NCBI GenBank assembly: GCA_947255165.1
Contig: CAMYFZ010000044.1
Coordinates: forward strand, 1 to 14,590
Source of the DNA: an uncultured Varibaculum sp.
GTDB lineage: Bacteria; Actinomycetota; Actinomycetes; Actinomycetales; Actinomycetaceae
Direction of reading: 5' to 3'
Length of the DNA stretch: 14,590 nt
Both the position numbers and the translations under genes were made by a program. A model generated the notes under the pieces. That model saw only the letters and a list, made by a program, of their open reading frames with translations. It was not told the DNA's origin and made no database searches. Each line of letters opens with the position of its first letter. Within the stretch, counting starts at the first letter, position 1. Of this stretch, positions 7,104 through 14,433 are shown one piece after another.

Positions 7104-8705
7104 ATGGAACTAAAACTAAATGAAATAGTCTCGAACGCTGATGCGTTCAAGAGCAAGAACATCGCTCTGCCAAGTTTTGACGTTGCCAAGATGCAAGCAG
7201 ACGCTAAGGAAAACCCGCGCTGGGTTCACTTTGGTCCGGGAAACATCTTCCGGATATTTTTAGCGCGCATGGCAGACGATATGTTAGCTGACGGCGAGTT
7301 TTGGCCGATTACCACCGCGGAGTCTTTTGCTGTCGAAGAAATGAAACGACAGCTTTGGGACCATGATCTCTTGACCTTAAGCGTCATCTTGCACCCCGAT
7401 AATCGTCGCGATCTACGCGTCATTGCCGGTATAGGGGAAGCCATCGTGTGTTCAGAAAAATTCGAGCGCCTGCTTGAAATTTTCGCCGATCCGCAAATGT
7501 CCACCGTAACCTTCACTATTACCGAAAAGGGATACGCGATTCGCGATGCCCAGGGCGAATTTCTGCCCGGCGTCCGGGAAGGACTAGCAGCCCCCGCCAT
7601 AGCGGCGCACTCAAATGCCATGGTCTTGCTCACCGGCTTGTTGCTGCATCGTTATAACGAGGGCGCGGCCCCTATCAATCTACTCAGTTGCGACAACCTG
7701 GTTGATAACGGAGTTACCTTGCGTAATACAGTGTTAACTATCGCGAAGGAACGACTGAAGAATGCCAGTGTAACCAATGATTTTGTGGAGTGGTTGGAAG
7801 ACCGTACAAAGGTTAGTTTCCCCGTCAGCGTGATTGACAAGATCACTCCTCGTCCTACCGAACCGGTATCTAAATACTTAAGCGAACTTGGTTTCAGCGA
7901 TATGGGGCTTGAAGTTATAAACCGTACCGAAGTTGCGGGATTTGTTAACTCTGAGCCCGTCGAATACCTGATTCTTGAAGATGCGTTTGCCGCTCCGCGA
8001 CCTCCTTTTGAAAAATATGGAGCCCATGTAGTTGATCGCGAAACGGTAGATAAATTCGAGCGCATGAAGGTTACCGGGTGCCTGAACCCGCTGCATACAG
8101 CACTGGCGATTATCGGGGTTTTGCTCGGGTTGGAAACGGTAGATCAGGGGGTAACGGATCCTACTGTGAGGGCGCTGGTAGACACCTTAGGCTATAAAGA
8201 GGTCATGCCGGTAGTCGCCGACCCGAAGATAGTCAAACCCGCGGATTTCATCGATGAAGTGCTTAACATTCGCTTTGCCAATAAAGCCTTGCCGGATTCC
8301 TTGATGCGGGTGGCTACTGACACCTCCCAGATAATCTCGATTCGTTTCGGTGAAACTGTCAAAGAATACATTGCACGCGATATGGACTTGGACAACCTAG
8401 TTGCGATTCCACTATTTTTCGCCAGCTGGTGCCGTTACCTGCTGGGGATTCGCGATGATGGAACGCCTTTTGATTTTGCTCCGGATCCGCTGGTAGATGA
8501 GTTGCACAGGCATTTTGCCGATATAACTCTCGGATCTGAATTCGATGTCCATCAATTACTGGAACCGATTTTGTCGAATTCGACCATGTTCGGGGTAGAC
8601 CTGAGCAACACTGCTCTAGCGCCCCGGATTGAGCAATACTTCTGGCAGATGACCCGCTCTACTGGCGTCTTGCGCGATATTATCGAGCGCGAATTTAAAG
8701 ATTAG
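7104..8705 (+). CDS. Mannitol dehydrogenase family NAD(P)-dependent polyol/uronate oxidoreductase
   Basis: This is a long-chain polyol-specific dehydrogenase of 533 residues, cytosolic. Family members interconvert mannitol and fructose, or fructuronate and mannonate (UxuB); the substrate here is not decided by sequence alone. The Rossmann motif HFGPGNIFR is at 42-50. Family blocks TITEKGY (138-144) and SCDNLVDNG (195-203) follow. The catalytic block reads KVTGCLNPLH with K322, N328 and H331. In many mannitol dehydrogenases the Lys-to-Asn spacing is five, here it is six, which marks a divergent subfamily. The start at 7104 has an excellent GGAGG six bases upstream. The ATG at 7065, in the same frame, would place the ribosome site inside the gene. 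It stands alone between ktrA and a convergent methyltransferase-like gene, with its own promoter-like and terminator-like elements. No mannitol- or glucuronate-pathway genes adjoin it. Confidence 0.88.
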   Translation: MELKLNEIVSNADAFKSKNIALPSFDVAKMQADAKENPRWVHFGPGNIFRIFLARMADDMLADGEFWPITTAESFAVEEMKRQLWDHDLLTLSVILHPDNRRDLRVIAGIGEAIVCSEKFERLLEIFADPQMSTVTFTITEKGYAIRDAQGEFLPGVREGLAAPAIAAHSNAMVLLTGLLLHRYNEGAAPINLLSCDNLVDNGVTLRNTVLTIAKERLKNASVTNDFVEWLEDRTKVSFPVSVIDKITPRPTEPVSKYLSELGFSDMGLEVINRTEVAGFVNSEPVEYLILEDAFAAPRPPFEKYGAHVVDRETVDKFERMKVTGCLNPLHTALAIIGVLLGLETVDQGVTDPTVRALVDTLGYKEVMPVVADPKIVKPADFIDEVLNIRFANKALPDSLMRVATDTSQIISIRFGETVKEYIARDMDLDNLVAIPLFFASWCRYLLGIRDDGTPFDFAPDPLVDELHRHFADITLGSEFDVHQLLEPILSNSTMFGVDLSNTALAPRIEQYFWQMTRSTGVLRDIIEREFKD

Positions 8706-8718
8706 ATCGGATCCCAGC

Positions 8719-8760
8719 ACTTTGCCCACCTCTATTGAAAAGAGGTGGGCAAAGTTATAT
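8719..8760 (+). terminator. Perfect 15-bp stem-loop after the dehydrogenase gene
   Basis: ACTTTGCCCACCTCT at 8719-8733 pairs perfectly with 8741-8755 around a 7-base loop (ATTGAAA). It starts 13 bases after the stop codon. The tail is TATATCC, with no proper T tract. The position strongly suggests a transcription end for the dehydrogenase gene. The stem is symmetric and could also act on the convergent gene. Confidence 0.75.
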
Positions 8761-8770
8761 CCATCTGCGT

Positions 8771-8779
8771 CCCCCCCCC
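8771..8779 (+). repeat. Nine-C homopolymer
   Basis: Nine consecutive C follow the terminator, in non-coding DNA. There is no coding frame it would obviously switch, but it is a hypermutable and error-prone site. Confidence 0.6.
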
Positions 8780-8896
8780 TGCCGGGAACATCAAGCCTGA
8801 CTGACAAAATCCGCCGCGAAATTGACGGAGTCATCGCCACCATCATGGCTTGGATAGGGTAACCGGATGTGCTAACAGCCCAAAAAGTGGCGCAGT

Positions 8897-9418
8897 TTAT
8901 GATTCGCGGAGACTGTTGTTGCTGTGAGGCGGCCAAGGAAAAATGCGATTAACGCGGGCAGCGTATTGGGTGTATTCATCCCCGAATTCATTTTCTAGCC
9001 AGCGTTCTTCAGTGCGTTTCATCAAAATAGTCAAAGCCATCCAATAGATGAACGGTAGGGATAGTAGCCACCAGTTCGCTTGCACGAGCAGCAGTCCGCA
9101 GTTCAATAGCAGGAAGGAAGCATACACCGGATGCCTAACCCAGGCGTATATCCCGCTAGTCATTAACTGACCAGTTTTAACGCTTTCTACCATGCGAGAG
9201 CCAAAAACAGCTGAAACCCATACGATTACGGCGATCACCATCAAAACCAGACCCGCCGCAATCATGAGGTTACGTACCAAACTATTTCCGATAGTTCCAC
9301 TTGCGATCCCGCCTAAAAATTTGAAAATACTCGCTGCAATCGTGGCAGCGAAAATACCCGAAACATACAACGGACCTACACCTAACACAGGCAGATGAGA
9401 AGTTCCGGTTTTACTCAT
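8897..9418 (-). CDS. Isoprenylcysteine carboxyl methyltransferase family (ICMT-like) membrane protein
   Basis: A small integral membrane protein of 173 residues from the ATG at 9418. It has about four or five hydrophobic helices. The C-terminal signature of ICMT/PEMT-type methyltransferases is clear: GIYAWVRHPVYASFLLL, then EERWLENEFGDEYTQYAARV and RIFPW. The RHP-x-Y and E-E-x-x-L segments form the S-adenosylmethionine pocket in this fold. Bacterial members have no protein prenylation to serve, and their substrates are largely unknown (lipids or small molecules are likely). In-frame alternatives are ATG 9454 and TTG 9514. None has a clear Shine-Dalgarno, so the start is uncertain. 9418 fits the family length and avoids coding through the inverted repeat at 9475-9513. 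It is convergent with the dehydrogenase gene and lies downstream of the PTS operon in the same direction. Confidence 0.82.
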   Translation of the reverse strand: MSKTGTSHLPVLGVGPLYVSGIFAATIAASIFKFLGGIASGTIGNSLVRNLMIAAGLVLMVIAVIVWVSAVFGSRMVESVKTGQLMTSGIYAWVRHPVYASFLLLNCGLLLVQANWWLLSLPFIYWMALTILMKRTEERWLENEFGDEYTQYAARVNRIFPWPPHSNNSLRES

Positions 9419-9708
9419 ACAGCTATTTTCGCATGACCTCAACAAAGTATCCATGGGAGTGAAATGAGGCGTACTGGGTTTTGTTCCCTTCCGAATGCGC
9501 GGAACAAAACCCAAGACACTTCACAGCAACGGAGAGGGTTGTCAATTCAGTTCCTGATTCTCTTTTAGCCAAAAACTACTTATCGAGGCGTTAGCAGCAT
9601 TTCGGTTGCATTAGCGATCATCTTGATGGCAAGCAAAACTTAGCCAAGTTTGAATCACACAACAAATCATAGTGACGCTGTGTGGCGTCGATGATAGCAA
9701 TCAGTGCT
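9419..9708. other. Intergenic region between the PTS operon and the methyltransferase-like gene
   Basis: No credible gene was seen. A perfect 13-bp inverted repeat (TGGGTTTTGTTCC, 9475-9487, and its complement at 9501-9513) lies here. A weaker 5-bp hairpin, GACGC-TGTGTG-GCGTC at 9674-9689, lies 20 bases past the PTS stop and is followed on the - strand by T-rich sequence. Either could end PTS transcription. Confidence 0.4.
9475..9513 (-). terminator. 13-bp perfect inverted repeat without a T tail
   Basis: TGGGTTTTGTTCC and GGAACAAAACCCA flank a 13-base loop. Only one side of each stem is AT-rich and no T run follows in either direction. It may be a terminator of the PTS operon of the U-less kind, or an operator for the methyltransferase-like gene 57 bases further on. 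Confidence 0.4.
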
Positions 9709-11505
9709 TTAGGCGTTGGACGGTGCCAATCGCCGCCGCATAGCAGATTCGAAGTGGTCAGCCTCTAGCCCGGCAACAAGGTGCCAAACCCCAGGCGAGA
9801 CCGCTATCGCAGCAGGCAAACCAGCCTTGCGCAAAGCCTCCACATCGACCTTCGAGGAATCTGCGACAGTGACCCGCAGCCGTGTTTCAGCTAGCAGCTC
9901 AACATTTTCGATATTGTCCTCGCCGCCGAGCGCCTCGATCCACTGTTTCGCCTGGTTGGTTTCTACGTCCGTGACGACGATAACCTCTGGCTCGCTCTGG
10001 ACGGCATCCAAGTCTTTACCGGCCTTAGCTGCTTGACGCTGCTCAGGAGTGCGGTAATCGGTAATGAGAATAGCCAAGAAGGATGTGATGAACGCCAAGA
10101 CGATAGCCACCACGTAAATCCACATTGGTTTGAATACTGGAATCGTCAAAATCGAGGTGAAAACGAAGGCATTAGTTTGCAAACCGGCACTACCAGTAAT
10201 CATGGACAACACACCGATAGTAATGCCGCCCGCCAAACAGCCGGCAATCATTCTCGGATAAATCCGCTTGTAACGTAGGTGAATACCGTAGAGAGAAGGC
10301 TCAGAAATACCACCTAGAAGGCCAGCCGCTAAAGCGCCGGTAGCCGTTTGCCGCATGGTTTCTTCTTTGTCTCTAATCGCTATAACCAGTACCCCGGCGG
10401 TGGCACCGAAACAGGCAAAGTTCCAAGCTCCCATCGGCCCTTGAATGAAGTCATAACCCAAGGTCTGAATATTGGCAAGCATTAAAGCATTTAGCGGCCA
10501 GTGCAAACCCAGAGGCACCAAGAACGGATACAGCAACGGAATCAAGATGGCGAAAACCACCGGCGCATTTGTATTTAGCCAGCCCAATCCGGTGCCAAGC
10601 CCCGTGCCTATCCATACCCCTAACGGGCCAATCAAGAAAGCGGTTACTGGAATCATCACCAGCATCGACAAGAATGGCACAAATACTATATGAAGACTTT
10701 CTGGAATCACTTTCTGCCACAGTTTATAAACTGGAGCCAATACTGCAGCCATGATTAACGGGACGAAAACCTGGCCGCCGTAGGAATTTAGCTGCATACT
10801 CAACCCGAAAACTTGGGCTACACAGCTTTGAGTGCCTAATGCTTCGTTTGTGGTGCACACCGTGTCTGCGGAGGTAGCTAGACTGAGAAATTCTGGCGTC
10901 ATCACTGCCGCCATAACGGCCGTGCCTACCCAAGGTTCAACATTGAGTTTCTTCGATGCATTGTAGGCAACCATCAATGGCATGAAATAGAACACCGAAC
11001 GCCACATCGCGTCCACGAAAACCCAGGTTGCTGTTTTGTCTGTAGCACGCGAATCGACAATTCCTAATGCGTCTAGGACGGCAACCACCGCCAACACTAA
11101 AGATGCGCCTAACAACACCCCAAGCATGGGACGGAAGCTATCGGATAGATATTCGAAAAAGTTGTCTATCCAGGCAGCTTTGCCACGAATACCACCAGCG
11201 CGAGCTGCAGCCTTTATGTCAGCGTCTGACATTTCCCCATCGTCAGCTGGTGCCTTACGATCCACCATTTCAGGCAAACTATTAATCTCGTTGAATACGG
11301 CAGCCACCCCGCCGCCACAAATAACCTGGTAGCGATCACCAGATTGAGGCACCGCACCCATGACACCCTTTATTTGCTCCACTTGAGCGCTATCCACCGA
11401 AGATGCGTCATAAAGTTCGAAACGCAACCGGGTAGCGCAATGGGTTAGAGATTTGATGTTTGTTGGTCCGCCAAGGGCGGCAACGATTTCTGCTGCACTG
11501 GACAT
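9709..11505 (-). CDS. PTS sugar transporter IIB-IIC with a second, degenerate C-terminal IIB domain
   Basis: A membrane permease of 598 residues from the glucose/sucrose/beta-glucoside PTS superfamily. It imports and phosphorylates a sugar not identifiable from sequence. Residues 1-80 are a IIB domain with the phospho-cysteine in THCATRLRF (C23) and the ALGG-x-x-NI start. About 110-490 are IIC with roughly ten helices and the substrate motif GGISEPSLYGIHLRYKR (398-414). Residues about 515-595 are a second IIB-like copy: ALGGEDNIENVELLAETRLR keeps ALGG, NI and TRLR, but A539 or L538 stands at the cysteine position. The spare copy therefore cannot carry phosphate. No IIA is fused here, because it lies in the preceding gene. 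The ATG at 11505 sits two bases after the upstream TAA. Its AGGAGG site is formed by the last codons of that gene, so the two are co-translated. Confidence 0.92.
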   Translation of the reverse strand: MSSAAEIVAALGGPTNIKSLTHCATRLRFELYDASSVDSAQVEQIKGVMGAVPQSGDRYQVICGGGVAAVFNEINSLPEMVDRKAPADDGEMSDADIKAAARAGGIRGKAAWIDNFFEYLSDSFRPMLGVLLGASLVLAVVAVLDALGIVDSRATDKTATWVFVDAMWRSVFYFMPLMVAYNASKKLNVEPWVGTAVMAAVMTPEFLSLATSADTVCTTNEALGTQSCVAQVFGLSMQLNSYGGQVFVPLIMAAVLAPVYKLWQKVIPESLHIVFVPFLSMLVMIPVTAFLIGPLGVWIGTGLGTGLGWLNTNAPVVFAILIPLLYPFLVPLGLHWPLNALMLANIQTLGYDFIQGPMGAWNFACFGATAGVLVIAIRDKEETMRQTATGALAAGLLGGISEPSLYGIHLRYKRIYPRMIAGCLAGGITIGVLSMITGSAGLQTNAFVFTSILTIPVFKPMWIYVVAIVLAFITSFLAILITDYRTPEQRQAAKAGKDLDAVQSEPEVIVVTDVETNQAKQWIEALGGEDNIENVELLAETRLRVTVADSSKVDVEALRKAGLPAAIAVSPGVWHLVAGLEADHFESAMRRRLAPSNA

Positions 11506-11507
11506 TG

Positions 11508-14033
11508 TTAGTCCTCCTCTAGCGGGACGAGATCACGAACCTCTTGAGCGGTTGTCTTGCGCTGCGCGCTTTGCGCCAATGATTTGCACCAATCGTACGA
11601 GTTAGCTCGCACTTGAGCCTTGACGGACGCTATAGCTGGTAAAGAACAGCTCAACTCATCTACTCCTAAACCAAGAAGCAGCGGAACTGCCTGCTCGTCT
11701 GAGGCGACACCGCCACAAACCCCTATCCAACGGTCATATCGGTGAGCAGCCTCGGCAGCCCTGCCAATAAGCGATAGCACCGCAGGATTGAGGGCATCAA
11801 TTTGCGGAGCGAGCATCGGGTGACCGCGATCCATCGCCAAAGTGTATTGCGTCAAATCATTCGTGCCGACACTGAAGAAGTCTGCCTCGCGAGCAAATTG
11901 CTCGGCCATTATAGCCGTGGATGGCACCTCGACCATGATACCTAATGGCACTTGCGGCACCTTAAGTTTCGCTCGTTCTGCCTCGAAAATCTCTTTAGCA
12001 TTACGGAAATCAGCCAAGGTGGCGACCATTGGGAACATCACATAAATCTGCGCGCCAGCCGAAACAGCGTGCAAAATTGCCCTAGCTTGGGTTTGCAAAA
12101 TACTTGGCCTATCTAGACCGACACGCACCCCACGCAACCCTAAGAATGGGTTTTCTTCCGGCGCAATGGGCAAGTACGGTAGTGGCTTATCACCACCAAC
12201 GTCTAAGGTACGGATGACTAAGGGTTTACCTTTAAGCTCGCTAGCAATTTCGGAATATATCTGAGCCTGTTCTTCCTCGCTTGGAGCCTGTTGACGACCC
12301 AAGAAAAGGAATTCGGAACGCAATAAACCAACCCCGTCACCGCCTAAGGAGACGGCTTTCTTGGCGTCCTCTACCCCGCCAATGTTGGCTACCACTAGCA
12401 CCTTGTGCCCGTCTGTAGTGACCGCCGGCTCGTGAGCATGCGCTTCGGCTTCGGCTCGGCGCTCAGCTATTCTGTTTTGCCTGACCCGAATGGTGTTAAC
12501 TTCTTCTGCAGATACGCCAGTACGCAATTGACCACGAGTGCCGTCTAAGAAAACTAATTCACCATTGGGAACATCCAATGTTGCGGCTTCTATGCCGGCG
12601 ATAGCCGGAATGCCTAGCCCGCGCGCCAAGATAGCCACGTGGCTAGACGATCCGCCGCCGACTGTCGCGAAACCGGCAATTTTTTCTGGATCCAGCTTCG
12701 CCGCGTCGGAGGGCGTCAAATCCTCGGCAATAAGAATGGTGCCTGCTTCATGGCTTATCTCTTCGCTCTTTTCGCCAGTGAGCTCTTCTAGGACGCGGCG
12801 CCCCACATCGCGCACATCGTTAGCGCGCCCGGCAATGACTTCGTTATCTACTGCCGCCAACTGGTCTGCATAGGATTGATATGCGCCGCGCCAAGCAAAC
12901 TCGGCAGTTTTACCCTTGTCAATGGCGGAGGACGCTAGATCCAACAAATCAGGGTCAGCCAATAGTTCTCGGTGAGCCGCAAAAATTGCTGCTTTCGAGG
13001 CGTCAGACATTGAAGATTCTAAAGCCTGCAATTCTTCTAGCGAACGGTCTATCGCGGTATTCAAGCGACGCCGCTCAACATGCTTGTCAGCAGCGGATTC
13101 TTCCTTAACTTTAATTTCTTCACGCCGCAGCTGTGTGACTTTGCCAACCCCAAGCCCAGGAGACGCGGAGACGCCGATAAACAAATTCGGATCATCACTG
13201 CGTCGCTTTTTGCTGACACTCTCTTGCTTGACCGGCGCCTTTTCGGCTGCCGGAATGTCGGTGACAGCAACAGTTTCTTCACCCAAACCATCTGCTATAG
13301 CGGTCTGCAACTGTTTGACGGCGTCCTCAGCGTCCGGGCCGGTAGCAACCACCCGCACCCTGTCCCCCAAAGCGACAGCCAAACCTAGAACGCCAACGAC
13401 CGATTTGGCATTGGCTGAATCTTCGTCACGATACAGTCGAATCTTTGATTCAAATTGTTTGGCGATGCTCACTAAAGTGGCTGTTGGCCTGGCGTGCAGC
13501 CCGGTTGGGTTACCAATGACGATAGCGTCCGAGGAAACAGTGGCGCCGCCCACTTCTTCACCGTCAATGCTGTCTATAACGTTCATGGTGGCCAACTCAT
13601 CACCGACGCTGACAACACCCGTCGCTATCGGCGTGAAATCCTCAATCATATCGGAGTTAGAGATAACCACCTGAGTCAATAAACTCTTGGCCTTTTGAGC
13701 CACAAAATCCATATCGAAATCAATCAGCCGTTCACCGCATTTAACTTGCTGACCAGCCTTGACTAGTGGGCTAAATCCGTCCCCCTCTAGCGAGACGGTT
13801 TCTAAACCGATATGCATCAACACTTCAACGCCGCTGGCGTGCCGAACCGTGATAGCATGCCCGCTAGGTTGAACGAGTACAACTTCCCCATCGCATGGGG
13901 CACAAAGGTGAGCCTCAATGGGGTCTATCGAAATGCCTTCCCCAACCATTTTCTTAGCGAAAACCGGATCGGGAACCATTTCTAATGGAACGATAACGCC
14001 GCTCATCGGCGCCGACAATGCAAGTTGATTCAC
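11508..14033 (-). CDS. Multiphosphoryl transfer protein: IIA(Glc)-HPr-Enzyme I fusion
   Basis: A cytosolic fusion of 841 residues that moves phosphate from phosphoenolpyruvate to the partner IIB. Residues 1-155 are IIA of the glucose type, with H59 (SGHAITV) and the phospho-acceptor H74 (VLMHIG). Residues 165-254 are HPr with H180 in GLHARP and S211 in AKSVVGV. The 31-residue spacing matches His15/Ser46 of free HPr. Residues about 285-830 are Enzyme I, with H465 in GGGSSSHVAILARG, the PEP-binding motifs LRSEFLF, RTLDVGGDKPLPY and GTNDLTQY, and C773 in GVCGG. The order IIA-HPr-EI equals that of Pseudomonas NagF (N-acetylglucosamine). That precedent suggests, but does not prove, an amino-sugar or related substrate. 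The start is GTG at 14033 with AGGAG five bases upstream. It is the first gene of the operon and is translationally coupled to the IIB-IIC gene. Confidence 0.94.
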   Translation of the reverse strand: MNQLALSAPMSGVIVPLEMVPDPVFAKKMVGEGISIDPIEAHLCAPCDGEVVLVQPSGHAITVRHASGVEVLMHIGLETVSLEGDGFSPLVKAGQQVKCGERLIDFDMDFVAQKAKSLLTQVVISNSDMIEDFTPIATGVVSVGDELATMNVIDSIDGEEVGGATVSSDAIVIGNPTGLHARPTATLVSIAKQFESKIRLYRDEDSANAKSVVGVLGLAVALGDRVRVVATGPDAEDAVKQLQTAIADGLGEETVAVTDIPAAEKAPVKQESVSKKRRSDDPNLFIGVSASPGLGVGKVTQLRREEIKVKEESAADKHVERRRLNTAIDRSLEELQALESSMSDASKAAIFAAHRELLADPDLLDLASSAIDKGKTAEFAWRGAYQSYADQLAAVDNEVIAGRANDVRDVGRRVLEELTGEKSEEISHEAGTILIAEDLTPSDAAKLDPEKIAGFATVGGGSSSHVAILARGLGIPAIAGIEAATLDVPNGELVFLDGTRGQLRTGVSAEEVNTIRVRQNRIAERRAEAEAHAHEPAVTTDGHKVLVVANIGGVEDAKKAVSLGGDGVGLLRSEFLFLGRQQAPSEEEQAQIYSEIASELKGKPLVIRTLDVGGDKPLPYLPIAPEENPFLGLRGVRVGLDRPSILQTQARAILHAVSAGAQIYVMFPMVATLADFRNAKEIFEAERAKLKVPQVPLGIMVEVPSTAIMAEQFAREADFFSVGTNDLTQYTLAMDRGHPMLAPQIDALNPAVLSLIGRAAEAAHRYDRWIGVCGGVASDEQAVPLLLGLGVDELSCSLPAIASVKAQVRANSYDWCKSLAQSAQRKTTAQEVRDLVPLEED

Positions 14034-14080
14034 TAAAGCTCCTAGCTACAACGGTCCTCTTTGACTTTGCTAATCCTAAC

Positions 14081-14110
14081 AAAATAATTAAGATTTGCAC
14101 AGCAGTTCAA
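14081..14110 (-). promoter_or_regulatory. Putative PTS operon promoter
   Basis: On the - strand TTGAAC (14105-14110), 18 bases, then TATTTT (14081-14086). The -35 has five of six consensus bases and the -10 four of six. The leader would be about 40 bases to the GTG start. Confidence 0.45.
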
Positions 14111-14128
14111 CAAAGTCCCAGATTGTTG
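14108..14128. promoter_or_regulatory. Inverted repeat CAACAA-N9-TTGTTG, candidate operator
   Basis: A perfect 6-bp inverted repeat with a 9-base spacer. It overlaps the putative -35 hexamer of the PTS operon, a position where a bound repressor would block RNA polymerase. No regulator gene is in the window. Confidence 0.4.
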
Positions 14129-14147
14129 TCCTAGCAACCGAAACTGA

Positions 14148-14348
14148 CGTCTTATAGATGAGGTCGTGCGCCTGTCCACTTCCTCAACCAAGCAGCTGGC
14201 CTCATCTGACAAGATCGCTGCAGAGAAGAAATACAAAGACCCCTTCTCCTTCACGCCCTCACACACGCTCGGGTTGTACATGAATCACCCGCCCAGAGTG
14301 GGAGCTATGGGTAGCGGTATTTGGCGTCGCCTGACCAGTGAAGGCTAA
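14148..14348 (+). pseudogene. Fragment of a phage/plasmid P4-D5 family primase-helicase
   Basis: A 67-codon open stretch, bounded by stops, that lacks both ends of a gene. The peptide KQLASSDKIAAEKKYKDPF (residues from about 14190) is followed by SFTPSHT, then NHPPRV and GIWRRL. This is the C-terminal part of the superfamily 3 helicase domain of P4/D5-type primases: the sensor segment with Asn in NHPPRV and the WRRL arginine motif. In the family the chain continues after WRRL with a conserved IPF segment. Here it ends in TSEG and a stop. The expected acidic residue before GIWRRL is also lost (GAMGSGIW). It is thus a decayed remnant of a plasmid, phage or satellite. It runs opposite to the PTS operon and abuts the Abi-like fragment on the other strand. 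Confidence 0.65.
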
Positions 14349-14433
14349 AAGCTTGATCGTAAGCATTACGAATCGCTACTTCAATGTGTGCCACATCATG
14401 CAACACGGCTCCAGCCAAATGTAGATTCCAGGG
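14305..14433 (-). pseudogene. Fragment of an Abi-like (abortive infection family) protein
   Basis: The - strand reads PWNLHLAGAVLHDVAH then IEVAIRNAYDQAF before a tail and TAG at 14305-14307. The pattern Y-x-W-N, a short helix, H-x-E-V-A-x-R-N-A-x-D is what I know from Abi-like proteins (COG4823/Abi_2 group), which protect cells against phage infection. In the same frame an in-frame TAA lies two codons before WN (preceded by GY), and more stops lie further up, so no intact gene exists. The 3' end overlaps the primase fragment on the opposite strand by 44 bases, and neither is complete there. The match is by eye and covers about 40 residues only. Confidence 0.45.

Noticed and set aside
8616..8936. 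A 106-codon open frame on the - strand across the terminator
   Set aside because: It overlaps the end of the dehydrogenase, reads through the perfect stem-loop and the C9 run, and has no family-like motifs.
14042..14281. A 79-codon open frame on the - strand upstream of the PTS operon
   Set aside because: It is the antisense of the primase relic and of the PTS promoter region; the + strand reading matches a known family and this one does not.
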